Position numbers and translations under genes: made by a program. From JAUXFK01 sp034189035 (GTDB lineage: Bacteria; Desulfobacterota; UBA8473): a stretch of DNA of 64,000 bases. Of this stretch, positions 35,788 through 45,417 are shown one piece after another. A model generated the notes under the pieces. It was not told the origin of the DNA. It saw only the letters and a list, made by a program, of their open reading frames with translations, and did no database searches. The stretch lies in assembly GCA_034189035.1 (NCBI GenBank), contig JAXHVA010000012.1, forward strand, positions 3,336 to 67,335. Direction: 5' to 3'. Position 1 is the stretch's first letter; every line of letters begins with the position of its first letter.

Positions 35788-38700
35788 CTACTTTGGAAGG
35801 ATTGGGCTCAATATATTCAATGGCAGCATCATGGTGTTCTTTACAAAGTTCAGCAAGCTTTCACTGACTGCATGAGATGAGAGAAGGGTTACCTCCGGGT
35901 CATTTATGGCCCCCTTCACTCCCACTGGGATAGCAATGAATATATTTTCTCCTTTCCCTCCAGAAAAACCCAGTGGAATTAATTTTGCAAGAGTCGAATC
36001 TATAACTTTAAAAGGGGCAACCAGGATCACACAATCTATCGTTGCTTTACCAAGGTCGACTTTGCCACTGCCAAACAGATTCATTCCATCCCCTTTGATC
36101 CTCGCCTGATCGATTCGAAAAATATTGTCCTTTATATCTCCTTTGATCTTCATATCTGTGTAACGAAAACCCTCTGTGAAGAAATTCTCCAATACATTTT
36201 CAGAAAAGAGATCGAGCACATTCACTACAGACAGTATTCGGGTAAGTAGCGTCATTGCCTTTATCCTTCCGTTTTTTGACCGGAGTCTCATGCTGCCCTT
36301 TTTCCAGTGGTATGGAGTTCCTTCAAGGTTTGCATTCAATCGAAAAGGGCCCTCGATTTTTTCAAAATCGCTGCCAAGACATGAAAATATATCCTCAAAA
36401 CGGGCGGTTTCTTCTTTACAGGCAATAGAAAAAGAGACCGCGGTCTGATTCGAATCAAAGAACGAAGTTCCTGTAGTCTCACAACCGCAGATTTTCCCGG
36501 AGGTTATCACTAAGGACTTTTTATCTTCGTTTAAAAGGTTTATCTCCCCGATTAAGGGTTGCCATACAAACTGAACAGGTCTCTCAATCGTATCGGAAGA
36601 TATTGAATCTTCTGCTTTTTCGTACTTGAACCTGTCGATCTCAAAACCGATCCTGCCGGTCAATGATAAATAAGAGGATCCAGGGGCAATAGATAACCTG
36701 TCTGTAGAAATCGGATTTTCCTCTCTTTCTTGAATAAAACGGGACAGGTTTTTCCAAGAAAGAAAGTCAGATTTTACGTCCAGATTAAGGTTGGCTTTAG
36801 ATAGTATTGTTGAAAGCCGTCCTTTAGCTCCTAATCTCTCTTTATTCAGCATAAAATTGATATTTTCTATTAAAATTTCAGATCTATTGCCTCTAATTAT
36901 TGCATAATCAATAAATATTTCCTTCTTGCTTTCCAGTTTATATCTAAACCCCTTCAGCTCCAAAGGGCCGTTGATCTGAATCATAGGTAGATTTTTAATG
37001 TCGTACTTAAAGGTACACTCACCTTTTATGTAACCTGTAAGCAGGTTGTTTTCCTCAAGCACCGAGTCCAGAGCATTCCCGGGCAAACGCCCTTTAAATT
37101 TTCCATATAAGCTGATTCCAAGTGTTTTTTGAAAATTCAAAGAAAGAGATGAAGCCTCCTTTAGGGTATCGATCCTCAGACCTCTCAAAGAAAATCCTCC
37201 AGGATAAGCACGAAGATCGATCTTTGTATGAACAGGACTTTTTGAGTATCTTTGCGTAATTATCTCTCCAATGATTTCGATATTCTTATTGGGATAAAAA
37301 GAGATATCCAAAGGCGTCAGCCTACAAGGGGTATAGGGAAACCATACAAGAGGAATCCAGCCCTTTGACTTTATCCACCTTGCTAGATCCTGGCTCATAA
37401 CTCCGTTGAGTTTGAGCTGTCCTTCCCAGTTCAGCCAGTGTTTATGATTGAAATCTCCTTTCAGGTCTATTTCCTGATCTGAATTGACGATTTTACAAAG
37501 GGGAATTCGGATATTTTTTTGATCAGCCTCAATGAGTGCAGACTTGACAAGGCTTGCCATCGGGAAAAAAGGGCTGTGAATCTTGAGACCTTTTGCATCT
37601 ATCGATACATTGTATTCCCATTTCAAAGGTTCCTTGACATTCCCTTTGAGTAACAGGTCCTTTACTTCGACAGGGCCTTCTATTGCCAAAAGGATTTTAG
37701 AAAGTCTTCTCTTCAATTCTGGATAAGACTTCAGCTCTGAATAGAGAATAGCAGAATCAAGGGATGCATTCAGCTTTTCAATCTCCAAAAAAGCGTCCTC
37801 ATCCCATCGTATTGAGCCTAATGAATCATAGATATTATGCTGCCCTACCATTGCCTTTACACCCTTCCATATCATCTCCTTCTTCTTGGGAAGAATCTCG
37901 AACCGTCCTGTTTTGACTCTTACAGGATGCATAAGCCTTTGATAATTTATAGTACAATTAGAATCAAGTATGTTTACCCCGACAGAAATCTTCTTTAATT
38001 TATCTCCCAGATGGAGGTGTCCCAAAGCCCTGCCTTTGATATTTTCAACTCGGGACAGCTCATCTTTAAATCTCTCATTTCTCACCATATTACGCAGCAA
38101 TACTGGAAGCTCCGACATATCCGCATCGATGTCTACATCGAGCTGGAATCCCTTGTCTTCTCCAATAAGATCTAGGGTAATAGAGGCAGCTTTTCCTTTG
38201 GAATTGCCTACTCGAGCAGAAAGATCATGCCCGGATAGAACACCGTCTTGAATTTTGATAGCTCCACATGCATCCTCAATCAAAAGCCCTCCCTTTGGAA
38301 CATGGATCGTGCAGTGATCTGCCTCACCTGTAAAAATAATAGAATTTGCTCTTTTTAAGTCTCTTGGTTTCCCTTTAAAAGAAAAGGCGGCCTCCTTCAA
38401 GTCCCCCCCCAAAATGATGCTACAGGCCTTACTAACAATTTTATTACTTCCTGAAAGCACAAGGGCCTCTTCTCTTAGCTCAGTCAAGTTTATCCCTTCA
38501 GCCTTAATTTTCAAATCTAACTGGGGCTGATCACCACTATCCGTATTTTCATTGGAAGCCATAAGGCTTCCCTTTGCAATAATGCGCTTTGCAAAAGGCG
38601 GATTAGATGAAAGCTGAATATCGATCCTACCGTGTTCGGATTTTACAATTGCATCAATATCTGAAAATTCAAAAACAGGTTGTAAAGCAGTAGAACCTTC

Positions 38701-39135
38701 GAAGGTTTTATCAAGGGAAATGTCAAGGCATCCTTTTTTAATAAATATCAACTCTGAGGGTATTATCAAGGGAGTATCTTTTCTTTTTTTCGGAAAACGT
38801 AATGTTTTGATAGATATTTTGGGATCAAAGAGTTCGATCTTTTTTATTTCAGGTTTCCCGTGTAAAAGTACCGACCATCTTGGGTAAACCGTTGTATGAG
38901 ACAGCTTTATATTGAATTCCTCATTTATGATTTCAGTCTCCCTTAATGCGATATGTGGGGAAGGAAACCAGCTCCAGGAAATCTCTTTTAATTCGACCTC
39001 AGTATTGAATATGCTGGACAGTTTAAGTGTCAGATTCAATCGAACAGGTTTTATCTGGATTAAGAAAGGAGCAAAAAACACAATTGCTCCAAGAAATAGA
39101 AGAACAAAGATTACTATTTTTCGTTTATGTCTCAT
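35788..39135 (-). CDS. AsmA-family inner-membrane-anchored protein
   Basis: An 1115-residue protein with one N-terminal transmembrane helix (residues 7-27, IVIFVLLFLGAIVFFAPFLI) and a very long periplasmic beta-rich region. The N-terminal part (VRLNLTLKLSSIFNTEVELK, then PKISIKTLRFP) and the C-terminal part (IKGDIKDNIFRIDQARIKGD, then GSGKVDLGKATID) fit the AsmA/YhdP/TamB-like superfamily of lipid-transport bridge proteins. These carry phospholipids between the inner and outer membranes. The 5-prime end faces the glycyl radical enzyme operon about 440 bases away, with no obvious functional link. Confidence 0.8.
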   Translation of the reverse strand: MRHKRKIVIFVLLFLGAIVFFAPFLIQIKPVRLNLTLKLSSIFNTEVELKEISWSWFPSPHIALRETEIINEEFNIKLSHTTVYPRWSVLLHGKPEIKKIELFDPKISIKTLRFPKKRKDTPLIIPSELIFIKKGCLDISLDKTFEGSTALQPVFEFSDIDAIVKSEHGRIDIQLSSNPPFAKRIIAKGSLMASNENTDSGDQPQLDLKIKAEGINLTELREEALVLSGSNKIVSKACSIILGGDLKEAAFSFKGKPRDLKRANSIIFTGEADHCTIHVPKGGLLIEDACGAIKIQDGVLSGHDLSARVGNSKGKAASITLDLIGEDKGFQLDVDIDADMSELPVLLRNMVRNERFKDELSRVENIKGRALGHLHLGDKLKKISVGVNILDSNCTINYQRLMHPVRVKTGRFEILPKKKEMIWKGVKAMVGQHNIYDSLGSIRWDEDAFLEIEKLNASLDSAILYSELKSYPELKRRLSKILLAIEGPVEVKDLLLKGNVKEPLKWEYNVSIDAKGLKIHSPFFPMASLVKSALIEADQKNIRIPLCKIVNSDQEIDLKGDFNHKHWLNWEGQLKLNGVMSQDLARWIKSKGWIPLVWFPYTPCRLTPLDISFYPNKNIEIIGEIITQRYSKSPVHTKIDLRAYPGGFSLRGLRIDTLKEASSLSLNFQKTLGISLYGKFKGRLPGNALDSVLEENNLLTGYIKGECTFKYDIKNLPMIQINGPLELKGFRYKLESKKEIFIDYAIIRGNRSEILIENINFMLNKERLGAKGRLSTILSKANLNLDVKSDFLSWKNLSRFIQEREENPISTDRLSIAPGSSYLSLTGRIGFEIDRFKYEKAEDSISSDTIERPVQFVWQPLIGEINLLNEDKKSLVITSGKICGCETTGTSFFDSNQTAVSFSIACKEETARFEDIFSCLGSDFEKIEGPFRLNANLEGTPYHWKKGSMRLRSKNGRIKAMTLLTRILSVVNVLDLFSENVLENFFTEGFRYTDMKIKGDIKDNIFRIDQARIKGDGMNLFGSGKVDLGKATIDCVILVAPFKVIDSTLAKLIPLGFSGGKGENIFIAIPVGVKGAINDPEVTLLSSHAVSESLLNFVKNTMMLPLNILSPILPK

Positions 39136-39573
39136 GATTGGATCTACCTTTTACGTTACCTTATCTAACTTATTAACAGGAGTAAATTTTCTATTTATCA
39201 ATACAGGACGGATGCCCTTTTGTCCCTATAGGCTCACAATAGAAGGGCATTAAATCTCCTAATCAGTAAAGCATATATAGTCTTTAATATCAAGGTGGTT
39301 TTCTATAAATATATGGTTCATACTATCATGCGTGAAATTCTGCTTGACAAACATTTAGATTAATGGATAATAAAAGTATAATATAGAAAACGAATTCCCA
39401 TTCCATTAACTGCTACAACGAATTCTCATCATACAGCCCTACTGTTTTACAAGTGATTACTCATCTACAAATTTCGTTTTACATCGATTCTCAAAATGAA
39501 TAAAGTAATACTTTACTTTAGACTAGTAACATCTTATTTTTGATAGACTTTTTTATTAATTAAACAAGAGGAG
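39136..39573. other. Divergent intergenic region upstream of the glycyl radical enzyme genes
   Basis: About 440 bases. It contains the promoter at 39344-39371 and an imperfect direct repeat ACGAATTCCCAT/ACGAATTCTCAT starting near 39389 and 39417, which could be a regulator site just downstream of the promoter. No gene is seen. No sigma-54 type -24/-12 element was found. Confidence 0.5.
39344..39371 (+). promoter_or_regulatory. Sigma-70-like promoter for the glycyl radical enzyme operon
   Basis: TTGACA (39344-39349) and GATAAT (39366-39371) are separated by 16 bases, close to consensus. The predicted start is near 39378, giving a leader of about 195 bases before the small-subunit gene. The leader contains the direct repeat noted in the intergenic entry. 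Confidence 0.55.
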
Positions 39574-39816
39574 GTGATATACATGCCAAGATGTGGTGAT
39601 TGTTCAAATTTTATTACACAGATGACGAATTCTGCTGCGTCATCTGGTTTTTGTAAAGGCATACTGGACGAGGATGGTCTTGGAAAAGAGGTAGGCATAT
39701 ATGATGATGCGGGGAATTGTCAAATGTTTATGGAAGAAGAACGAATACGGACCAATGTATCAGAGTTTATGTACGATCCTCATGTGCGTATGACCAAAGG
39801 GTTTGATGAAAAGTAA
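39574..39816 (+). CDS. Small Fe-S subunit of a fumarate-adding glycyl radical enzyme
   Basis: An 80-residue protein with cysteines at positions 4, 7, 24 and 46 (CGDC at the start, later GFCKG and GNCQMF). This is the four-cysteine pattern that binds one [4Fe-4S] cluster in the small subunits (BssB/BssC type) of benzylsuccinate synthase relatives. These subunits stabilise the large subunit and tune its radical. AGGAGG lies before the ATG, and the gene ends 36 bases before the large subunit, so the two form an operon. The order small then large matches bssCA. A second small subunit (BssB-like) is not found downstream. Confidence 0.75.
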   Translation: MIYMPRCGDCSNFITQMTNSAASSGFCKGILDEDGLGKEVGIYDDAGNCQMFMEEERIRTNVSEFMYDPHVRMTKGFDEK

Positions 39817-39852
39817 ACAAGTTAACATCTTGATTTTTGGAGGGGATTAACA

Positions 39853-42339
39853 ATGGCACAAGCAGAAATTGGAAAAAGTGCACAAGAGCTGTACGATGCT
39901 CGTCAATACTGGTGGTGGGCTGAAAAAAAGAGGTCACCCAGGCTCAACTATTTGAGAAAGTCAGTCTGGTCCAAGGCCACGAAAGGGTCAAGCTGGTTAC
40001 CGGGAGTCCAGATGGACTTGGAGAATATGCGTTGGTTTACCAAGACCTTTAAGGAGGCCCCCCCAGCAGAGCCTTTTATCATAACCAGAGCCAGGGCACT
40101 TGCTGCTTTACTTGACAACATGCCTATATTCATCACCGACCATTCTCGAATCGTGGGATATCCTGGATCTGCTCCGCATCTGCTCACATGGATTCCCACA
40201 GCTTCCAGTCTTCTCAATGATGATACATTACACGATCGTACGGGGATCATACCTGAAGATGAGCTGGATGAAGCAAAAGAGATGGTGGAATTTTGGAATG
40301 GAAGGACCTATGAAGATGCATGTAACCAGCATAAGAGCCGCAGGGAAAAAGTAGTTGCCCTTATTGGTGGTGTGGTAGGTCCTGGAAGGGACATCGTTGT
40401 CGTTGACTATGTTAACCTGCAGCCTGATTGGATGTACCAGGGTTTCGATTCAATCATCAAGACAATCGATGAAAATCTCAAAAATTCTGAGAAAACAATG
40501 CGAGAGGCCGACAGAGCAGAAGAGCAGGTCTCTTACATGGAAAAGATAGACACCTGGAAGGCGATGAAAATCTGTTTAGAGTCGACCATCAGGCATGCTA
40601 GGCGCTATAGCCGACTGTCAAAGATATTAGCGGAGAACTTTGAGACCGATGCAACCAGAAGGCAAGAACTATTGCGCATAAGCGAGACATGCGAGAAGGT
40701 TCCTGCTCGTCCTCCTGAGCATCTATGGGAAGCAATACAGTTTGATCAATTTGTACAGGTGGCATACAGACTCGAATGGCACAATCCCTCTTGGCAATGG
40801 CGTCAGGACTACTGGCACTGGCCATTCTACAAAAAAGATGTTCTTGAAGAGAAGAATATGACACGAAAAGAGGTAGTCGAATACTGCGCGGAGTGGATGA
40901 TAGTTGCTTCTTCGTTTGGCAGGACAATCCTTCGTGCAGGCAGAGAGGCTCTGCAAGGCAATCCTGGTCCCTATGTATGGACAATAGGGGGAGTAGACGA
41001 AGATGGTAAGGATGCCTGCAATGACCTTACAGACTGCTATCTGGAAGGTGCGCTCTTATGCAGGGTATGTGATCCCACCTTTAGTTTCCGATATCACTCT
41101 AAGGTACGACAGGAGACACTGCGCCGAGTATTTGAATGTATTCGTCATGGTTTAGGGTACCCTTCCATAAGGAACGATGACGTACTCATTCCCAACCTAA
41201 TGCATTGGTTTGGTCATCCGTTAAAAGAAGCCAGGCGATGGATACACCAGTCCTGCATGGCCCCTGCTCCTGATACGAAGTGGGCAGCACCGGCCTTGAG
41301 ATATCCTTCAGCTTCTATAGCTGCAGGGGCAAAACCTGTCTCACTTGTATTCAATGATGGTTTCGATCCAGTAACAGGGATGCAAATAGGGATCAAGACA
41401 GGTGATCCGACCACATTTGAAACCTTCGAGGAGTTTTACGATGCCTGGTATGCACAACTGAAGGATGGGTTTAAATTGGCATGCGGTATGGAACATAGGA
41501 ACAGGGAAGTTGAGGCAAAACGATTACCAAAACCGATGACCTCATCCCTTTTTGAGCGATGTGTAGAGTCAGGATTAAACAGCGCGGCTTGCAAAGAGAG
41601 GAGCAGTCTGTGGCTCACCATGTTTGCTTTTGGAGACACAGGGGATTGCTTGGCAGCGGTGAAGAAGCTGGTCTATGATGACAAGAAGTACACTATGGCT
41701 CAATTAAAGCAGGCGTTGGATGGAAACTGGGAAGGATATGAAGAGATGAGGCAGGATTTTGTCAAGGCGCCCAAATGGGGAAATGACGATAACTATGTTG
41801 ACCAGGTATGGGTAAAGATGTATGAGGACTTAGGAAAGATGTCGTGGTCGATTCTGGACATAAACGGACAACCACGTCCGACCCTGCCTGAGAGTATTGC
41901 TGGACATATCGTGGGAGCGCCTATGATTGCGGCATTGCCAAATGGCAGAAGGCTTGGAGACCCGCTCTATGATGGAGGGTGTTCACCTGGTTGTGGTTTT
42001 GATAAGAAGGGGCCTACAGCAGTACTCAAATCAGTAGGCAAGTTAGACCATGTGGGTTCGTGTAGAGCATCCCTGCTCAATCAAAGACTTTCTCCTTCGC
42101 AGTTACAAGGTGAAAGGGGCTTTAAGATGTGGCGAGACTATATGAAGACATGGCATGATTTAGGGATTGGCCATGTACAGTTTAATATGGTGGACAATGA
42201 GACCCTATATGCTGCCCAGAAAGAGCCTGAGCAATACAGCGAGCTTTTAGTGAGGATCGCAGGATACAGTGCCCATTTCGTTGAGATGAACAAGATTACA
42301 CAGGATGCTATTATAGCCCGCAACGTTCAGAAGTTTTAG
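39853..42339 (+). CDS. Glycyl radical enzyme of the benzylsuccinate/alkylsuccinate synthase group, large subunit
   Basis: An 828-residue PFL-like enzyme. The active-site cysteine lies in HQSCMAPAPDTKW, which parallels the ACMSPCP region of BssA, and the glycyl radical loop near the C-terminus reads LLVRIAGYSAHFVEMN. The segment CSPGCGFDKKGPTAVLKSVG also fits this group. Such enzymes add a hydrocarbon or cresol-like substrate to fumarate through a thiyl radical, giving a substituted succinate. The length matches BssA (about 860) and AssA. Substrate cannot be assigned by eye. A radical SAM activase is required but is not in the window. GGAGG precedes the ATG, and a terminator follows at 42375. 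Confidence 0.85.
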   Translation: MAQAEIGKSAQELYDARQYWWWAEKKRSPRLNYLRKSVWSKATKGSSWLPGVQMDLENMRWFTKTFKEAPPAEPFIITRARALAALLDNMPIFITDHSRIVGYPGSAPHLLTWIPTASSLLNDDTLHDRTGIIPEDELDEAKEMVEFWNGRTYEDACNQHKSRREKVVALIGGVVGPGRDIVVVDYVNLQPDWMYQGFDSIIKTIDENLKNSEKTMREADRAEEQVSYMEKIDTWKAMKICLESTIRHARRYSRLSKILAENFETDATRRQELLRISETCEKVPARPPEHLWEAIQFDQFVQVAYRLEWHNPSWQWRQDYWHWPFYKKDVLEEKNMTRKEVVEYCAEWMIVASSFGRTILRAGREALQGNPGPYVWTIGGVDEDGKDACNDLTDCYLEGALLCRVCDPTFSFRYHSKVRQETLRRVFECIRHGLGYPSIRNDDVLIPNLMHWFGHPLKEARRWIHQSCMAPAPDTKWAAPALRYPSASIAAGAKPVSLVFNDGFDPVTGMQIGIKTGDPTTFETFEEFYDAWYAQLKDGFKLACGMEHRNREVEAKRLPKPMTSSLFERCVESGLNSAACKERSSLWLTMFAFGDTGDCLAAVKKLVYDDKKYTMAQLKQALDGNWEGYEEMRQDFVKAPKWGNDDNYVDQVWVKMYEDLGKMSWSILDINGQPRPTLPESIAGHIVGAPMIAALPNGRRLGDPLYDGGCSPGCGFDKKGPTAVLKSVGKLDHVGSCRASLLNQRLSPSQLQGERGFKMWRDYMKTWHDLGIGHVQFNMVDNETLYAAQKEPEQYSELLVRIAGYSAHFVEMNKITQDAIIARNVQKF

Positions 42340-42374
42340 GTTGTTTATTATCGAGACAGACACCCCCTGGGGAA

Positions 42375-42400
42375 ACCCCATTCCCATGGGGTGTTTTTTT
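42375..42400 (+). terminator. Rho-independent terminator of the glycyl radical enzyme operon
   Basis: ACCCCAT and ATGGGGT form a 7-bp stem with a 4-base loop, followed at once by GTTTTTTT. It lies 36 bases after the large-subunit stop and so ends the two-gene operon; genes for a further subunit or activase are not part of this transcript. Confidence 0.85.
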
Positions 42401-42872
42401 TACTATTCGCTATCTTCAAATCAAAAGAGAGGAATCAATAGATGACCCTCCATAGCCTGAATTGATTTGAATATGCGCTTCTTACCTTTACTTGGATCTG
42501 GAAGCATGCGCTTACCCACCCCCCTTTGATAATGAGAGAATATTTTAGCATCTTTTATCCTTGAAAACTTGGAGACCTCATCCTTTCATTTCTTGGCCCC
42601 CTGGTCGGGTCACTGTGTGTAAAGAATCTCTTCTGGCAAGGTCTACTCATGCTAAGACAAGAATGAATTCTTATCAAAAAAAAAACCGCTATTGAGTTAA
42701 TTCAGCAAAGGTGGTACATAATAACGTGTACAACTTATCAAAGTAAAATAGCGAGCATTAAGAAAGAAAAGTAGGGAATTTGCACAGATAATAATGTAAA
42801 CACCTTTGGTGTTACCGTTTTTTTGCCGAGGGAAGTCAATAACCATATTAGAAGATTTGGAGGTGCTTCATT
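42401..42872. other. Intergenic region before the acyl-CoA synthetase
   Basis: About 470 AT-rich bases with no gene. It contains the palindrome at 42796-42815. TTGGAGG at 42857-42863 is the ribosome binding site of the synthetase gene. Confidence 0.5.
42796..42815. promoter_or_regulatory. Palindromic operator candidate upstream of the acyl-CoA synthetase
   Basis: GTAAACACC and GGTGTTAC form an inverted repeat around TTT, with one unpaired base, 57 bases upstream of the synthetase ATG. Size and placement fit a TetR- or GntR-type repressor site. The regulator is not in the immediate neighbourhood. Confidence 0.45.
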
Positions 42873-44582
42873 ATGATAAATGAGAAATTCTGGCAGAAAT
42901 CTTATGATCAGGGTCTATCAGATTTAGACCCGAAGATGTGGGAAACTACGTATGTGGAAATTGCTTCGTCCTCATTCAAAGAATTTCCAGATAAACCTGC
43001 CTTTGTTTTTATGGACCTTGAGACAACCTTTTTACAATTGGACCAGTTTGCAAACCAATTTGCAAATATGCTAGTTTCAAATGGCTTTAAAAAAGGCGAT
43101 GTAGTGGGGATAAACCTGCTCAACATCCCTGAGTATATCATTGCATGGTTAGGTACACTCAAGGCAGGTTGTGTCGTTTCCGGAGTCTCGCCCCTTCTTT
43201 CACCACAAGAGATGCTCTATCAACTCACAGATGCAAATGTCAAGGGATTGGTTACTCTAGATGCGATCTTCTCTTCTACTGTGCTCGATATCATATCCAG
43301 TCTTCCTCAATTAAATCTTATTATACTTACAACTATGGAAGGATTTTTGCCAGGAACTAAAAGGGTATTAGACAAATTACTCGCTGAGATTCCAAAGGAA
43401 AAAGCTACGAGTTTAAAGGGGAGAGAGATCTATGAGTTTAAAGATATAATAGAGACACAAAATTTTTCAAAAGAATCCACTCATATCGAAATTACTCCAG
43501 ATGACATTGCATATATACAGTATACCGGAGGAACAACTGGAGCTCCTAAAGGCACGATGTTAAGCCATAGAAATGCCGTATCAAATATAATCATCATGAC
43601 AACATGGCTTGGATGGAGGAGAGGAAAAGGGGTCGCACTCTCAGGGTTTCCTTTTTTTCATATGGCTGGATTGGCCTTCAATAAGAATTGCGTTTACTTG
43701 GGTTGGAAACAGATTTTAATCCCCAACCCAAGAGATACGGATTACATATGTACTCAAATAGCAAAATACAAACCTAATGCATTAGTTAATGTCCCATCAT
43801 TATATCAGCTGTTGATGGCGAACCCAAAGTTTAGGGCACTCGATCATTCGAATTTAGAAATATGCATATGTGCTGCTTCTCCATTTCCGGAAGATTCTCA
43901 AAGAGAACTGGAAGAAATCATAGGTAAGGGAAAATTGTTAGAGGCGTATGGAATGACTGAGTTAACGGCTGTAACAACAATGAATCCATTAAAGGGAAAG
44001 AAGAAATTAGGCACAGTGGGTTTACCGATATTTAATACAGATATGAAACTTCTCGATACTGATACAGGCGAAGAAGTCCCCATAGGAAAACCAGGGGAGG
44101 TATGTGTAAAAGCACCCTATGTGATGGTTGGATATTATAATAAATCGGAAGAGACAAAAAATGTGATCGATCCACAAGGGTATATGCATTCAGGAGACGT
44201 TGCGATACAGGATGAAGAAGGTTACTTACGTATTGTTGATAGAACAAAGGATATGATTATTGTAAGTGGGTATAAGGTGTTTTCCAAAAAGGTTGAAGAG
44301 ATTTTAGCCGAGCATCCTGCAATTGAAATGGTAGCGTATATTGGAATAAAAAATCCGGACCGACCGGGTTCTGAGATTGTCAAGGCCTTTGTTACACTAA
44401 AACCGGACTTTATTTTTGATGGAGATGAAGAAGAACTGAAAAAGGATATTATCCAATTTGCCAAAGAAAAGCTGGCTCCTTATGAGGTCCCGAAAACAAT
44501 AGAGATAAAGCAAGAACTGCCGATTACAGCTGTTGGGAAGATAGACAAGAAAATACTGAGAAAACAAGGACACCCCCAATAA
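42873..44582 (+). CDS. Acyl-CoA synthetase (AMP-forming)
   Basis: A 569-residue ANL-superfamily ligase. It shows the ATP-binding loop YTGGTTGAPKGTMLSH, the EAYGMTELTAV motif, HSGDVAIQDEEGYLRIVDR with the hinge region RTKDMIIVSGYKVF, and the C-terminal catalytic lysine in ITAVGKIDKK. It activates a carboxylic acid to its CoA ester with ATP. Given the glycyl radical enzyme gene 530 bases upstream, an attractive substrate is the substituted succinate, as for AssK, but a fatty acid is equally possible. GGAGG lies before the ATG, and the gene has its own upstream palindrome, so it is probably a separate transcript. Confidence 0.88.
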   Translation: MINEKFWQKSYDQGLSDLDPKMWETTYVEIASSSFKEFPDKPAFVFMDLETTFLQLDQFANQFANMLVSNGFKKGDVVGINLLNIPEYIIAWLGTLKAGCVVSGVSPLLSPQEMLYQLTDANVKGLVTLDAIFSSTVLDIISSLPQLNLIILTTMEGFLPGTKRVLDKLLAEIPKEKATSLKGREIYEFKDIIETQNFSKESTHIEITPDDIAYIQYTGGTTGAPKGTMLSHRNAVSNIIIMTTWLGWRRGKGVALSGFPFFHMAGLAFNKNCVYLGWKQILIPNPRDTDYICTQIAKYKPNALVNVPSLYQLLMANPKFRALDHSNLEICICAASPFPEDSQRELEEIIGKGKLLEAYGMTELTAVTTMNPLKGKKKLGTVGLPIFNTDMKLLDTDTGEEVPIGKPGEVCVKAPYVMVGYYNKSEETKNVIDPQGYMHSGDVAIQDEEGYLRIVDRTKDMIIVSGYKVFSKKVEEILAEHPAIEMVAYIGIKNPDRPGSEIVKAFVTLKPDFIFDGDEEELKKDIIQFAKEKLAPYEVPKTIEIKQELPITAVGKIDKKILRKQGHPQ

Positions 44583-44684
44583 GGAAATGCATGAAGGGAT
44601 GCCCTTTCTATAATCCGCGTGCTTTTCAAAGTTCAAAAGCCTTACTCAAACCGGTTAGATATTACCATTAATAATCTTTAGGGC

Positions 44685-45185
44685 TTACGATTTGTCAATT
44701 GCAGAACAAAGAACCCGTTTCAATTCTTCGATGTCAGCATTATTAGGATGGCCTGCGGCTTCTGGGGCTTGCGCAATCCATTCAGGGACTTCCCTGAGTG
44801 CTCGAGACTTCTCAATTATTTCTGGATTCACTTCTCCCTGGCAGCTAAATGTACCAATAATATTGGCCTCTGAAGTCAACATTTTCCCATAACTCATACC
44901 GTCCTCTGCAGTTAGAGAATCCACAGCCGCTCCGTGTGTAGCAAAAAGGAAGAGACGTTTGCCTCTAATATTGCCAAAGTATTCCATAGACATATATTCC
45001 AATGTTCTGGGATCGGGCCTTCCACTCATAAACCAGAATCCTAAAGCAATAAAATCATAACCAGAAGGATCTGGGGCATCATTCACTGTAAAAATCTTCT
45101 TCGGACCTGTTAGTGTTTCATACACAGCATCTGCTAATTTGCGCGTATTACCTGTCTGACTTGAATAGACTACCAGTGACTTCAC
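44685..45185 (-). CDS. Flavodoxin-like protein
   Basis: A 166-residue protein of the flavodoxin fold. MKSLVVYSSQTGNTRKLADA is the FMN phosphate-binding loop, and YDFIALGFWFMSGRPDP and LFLFATHGAAVDS fit the later FMN loops. Similar proteins (flavodoxin_4 type) carry electrons or act as flavin reductases. It is convergent with the synthetase gene. AGGAGG lies near the ATG. Its electron partner may be one of the local oxidoreductases, but nothing in the sequence proves it. Confidence 0.82.
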   Translation of the reverse strand: MKSLVVYSSQTGNTRKLADAVYETLTGPKKIFTVNDAPDPSGYDFIALGFWFMSGRPDPRTLEYMSMEYFGNIRGKRLFLFATHGAAVDSLTAEDGMSYGKMLTSEANIIGTFSCQGEVNPEIIEKSRALREVPEWIAQAPEAAGHPNNADIEELKRVLCSAIDKS

Positions 45186-45417
45186 GAAAACCTCCTTATA
45201 TCGATAGTGATATCAAAACATATGATTGTTACTTACAATGCTGTCAGCGACTTATCCAGCGTCTTATTTCCCAAGTATAATAGAGATATTTTCAAAAAAA
45301 GTCAATGAATTGATTCGCATATAAATTCATTTTAGTTTATACTGATCGAGTATCTTTATAATTGCTTTAATAATGTCATTGAATAATCTCTTTCATTCTA
45401 GGCTTTAAGGAGAAACA

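Noticed and set aside
39344..39573. Sigma-54 promoter for the glycyl radical enzyme genes
   Set aside because: No TGGC-N8-TTGC type spacing was found; a sigma-70-like promoter is present instead.
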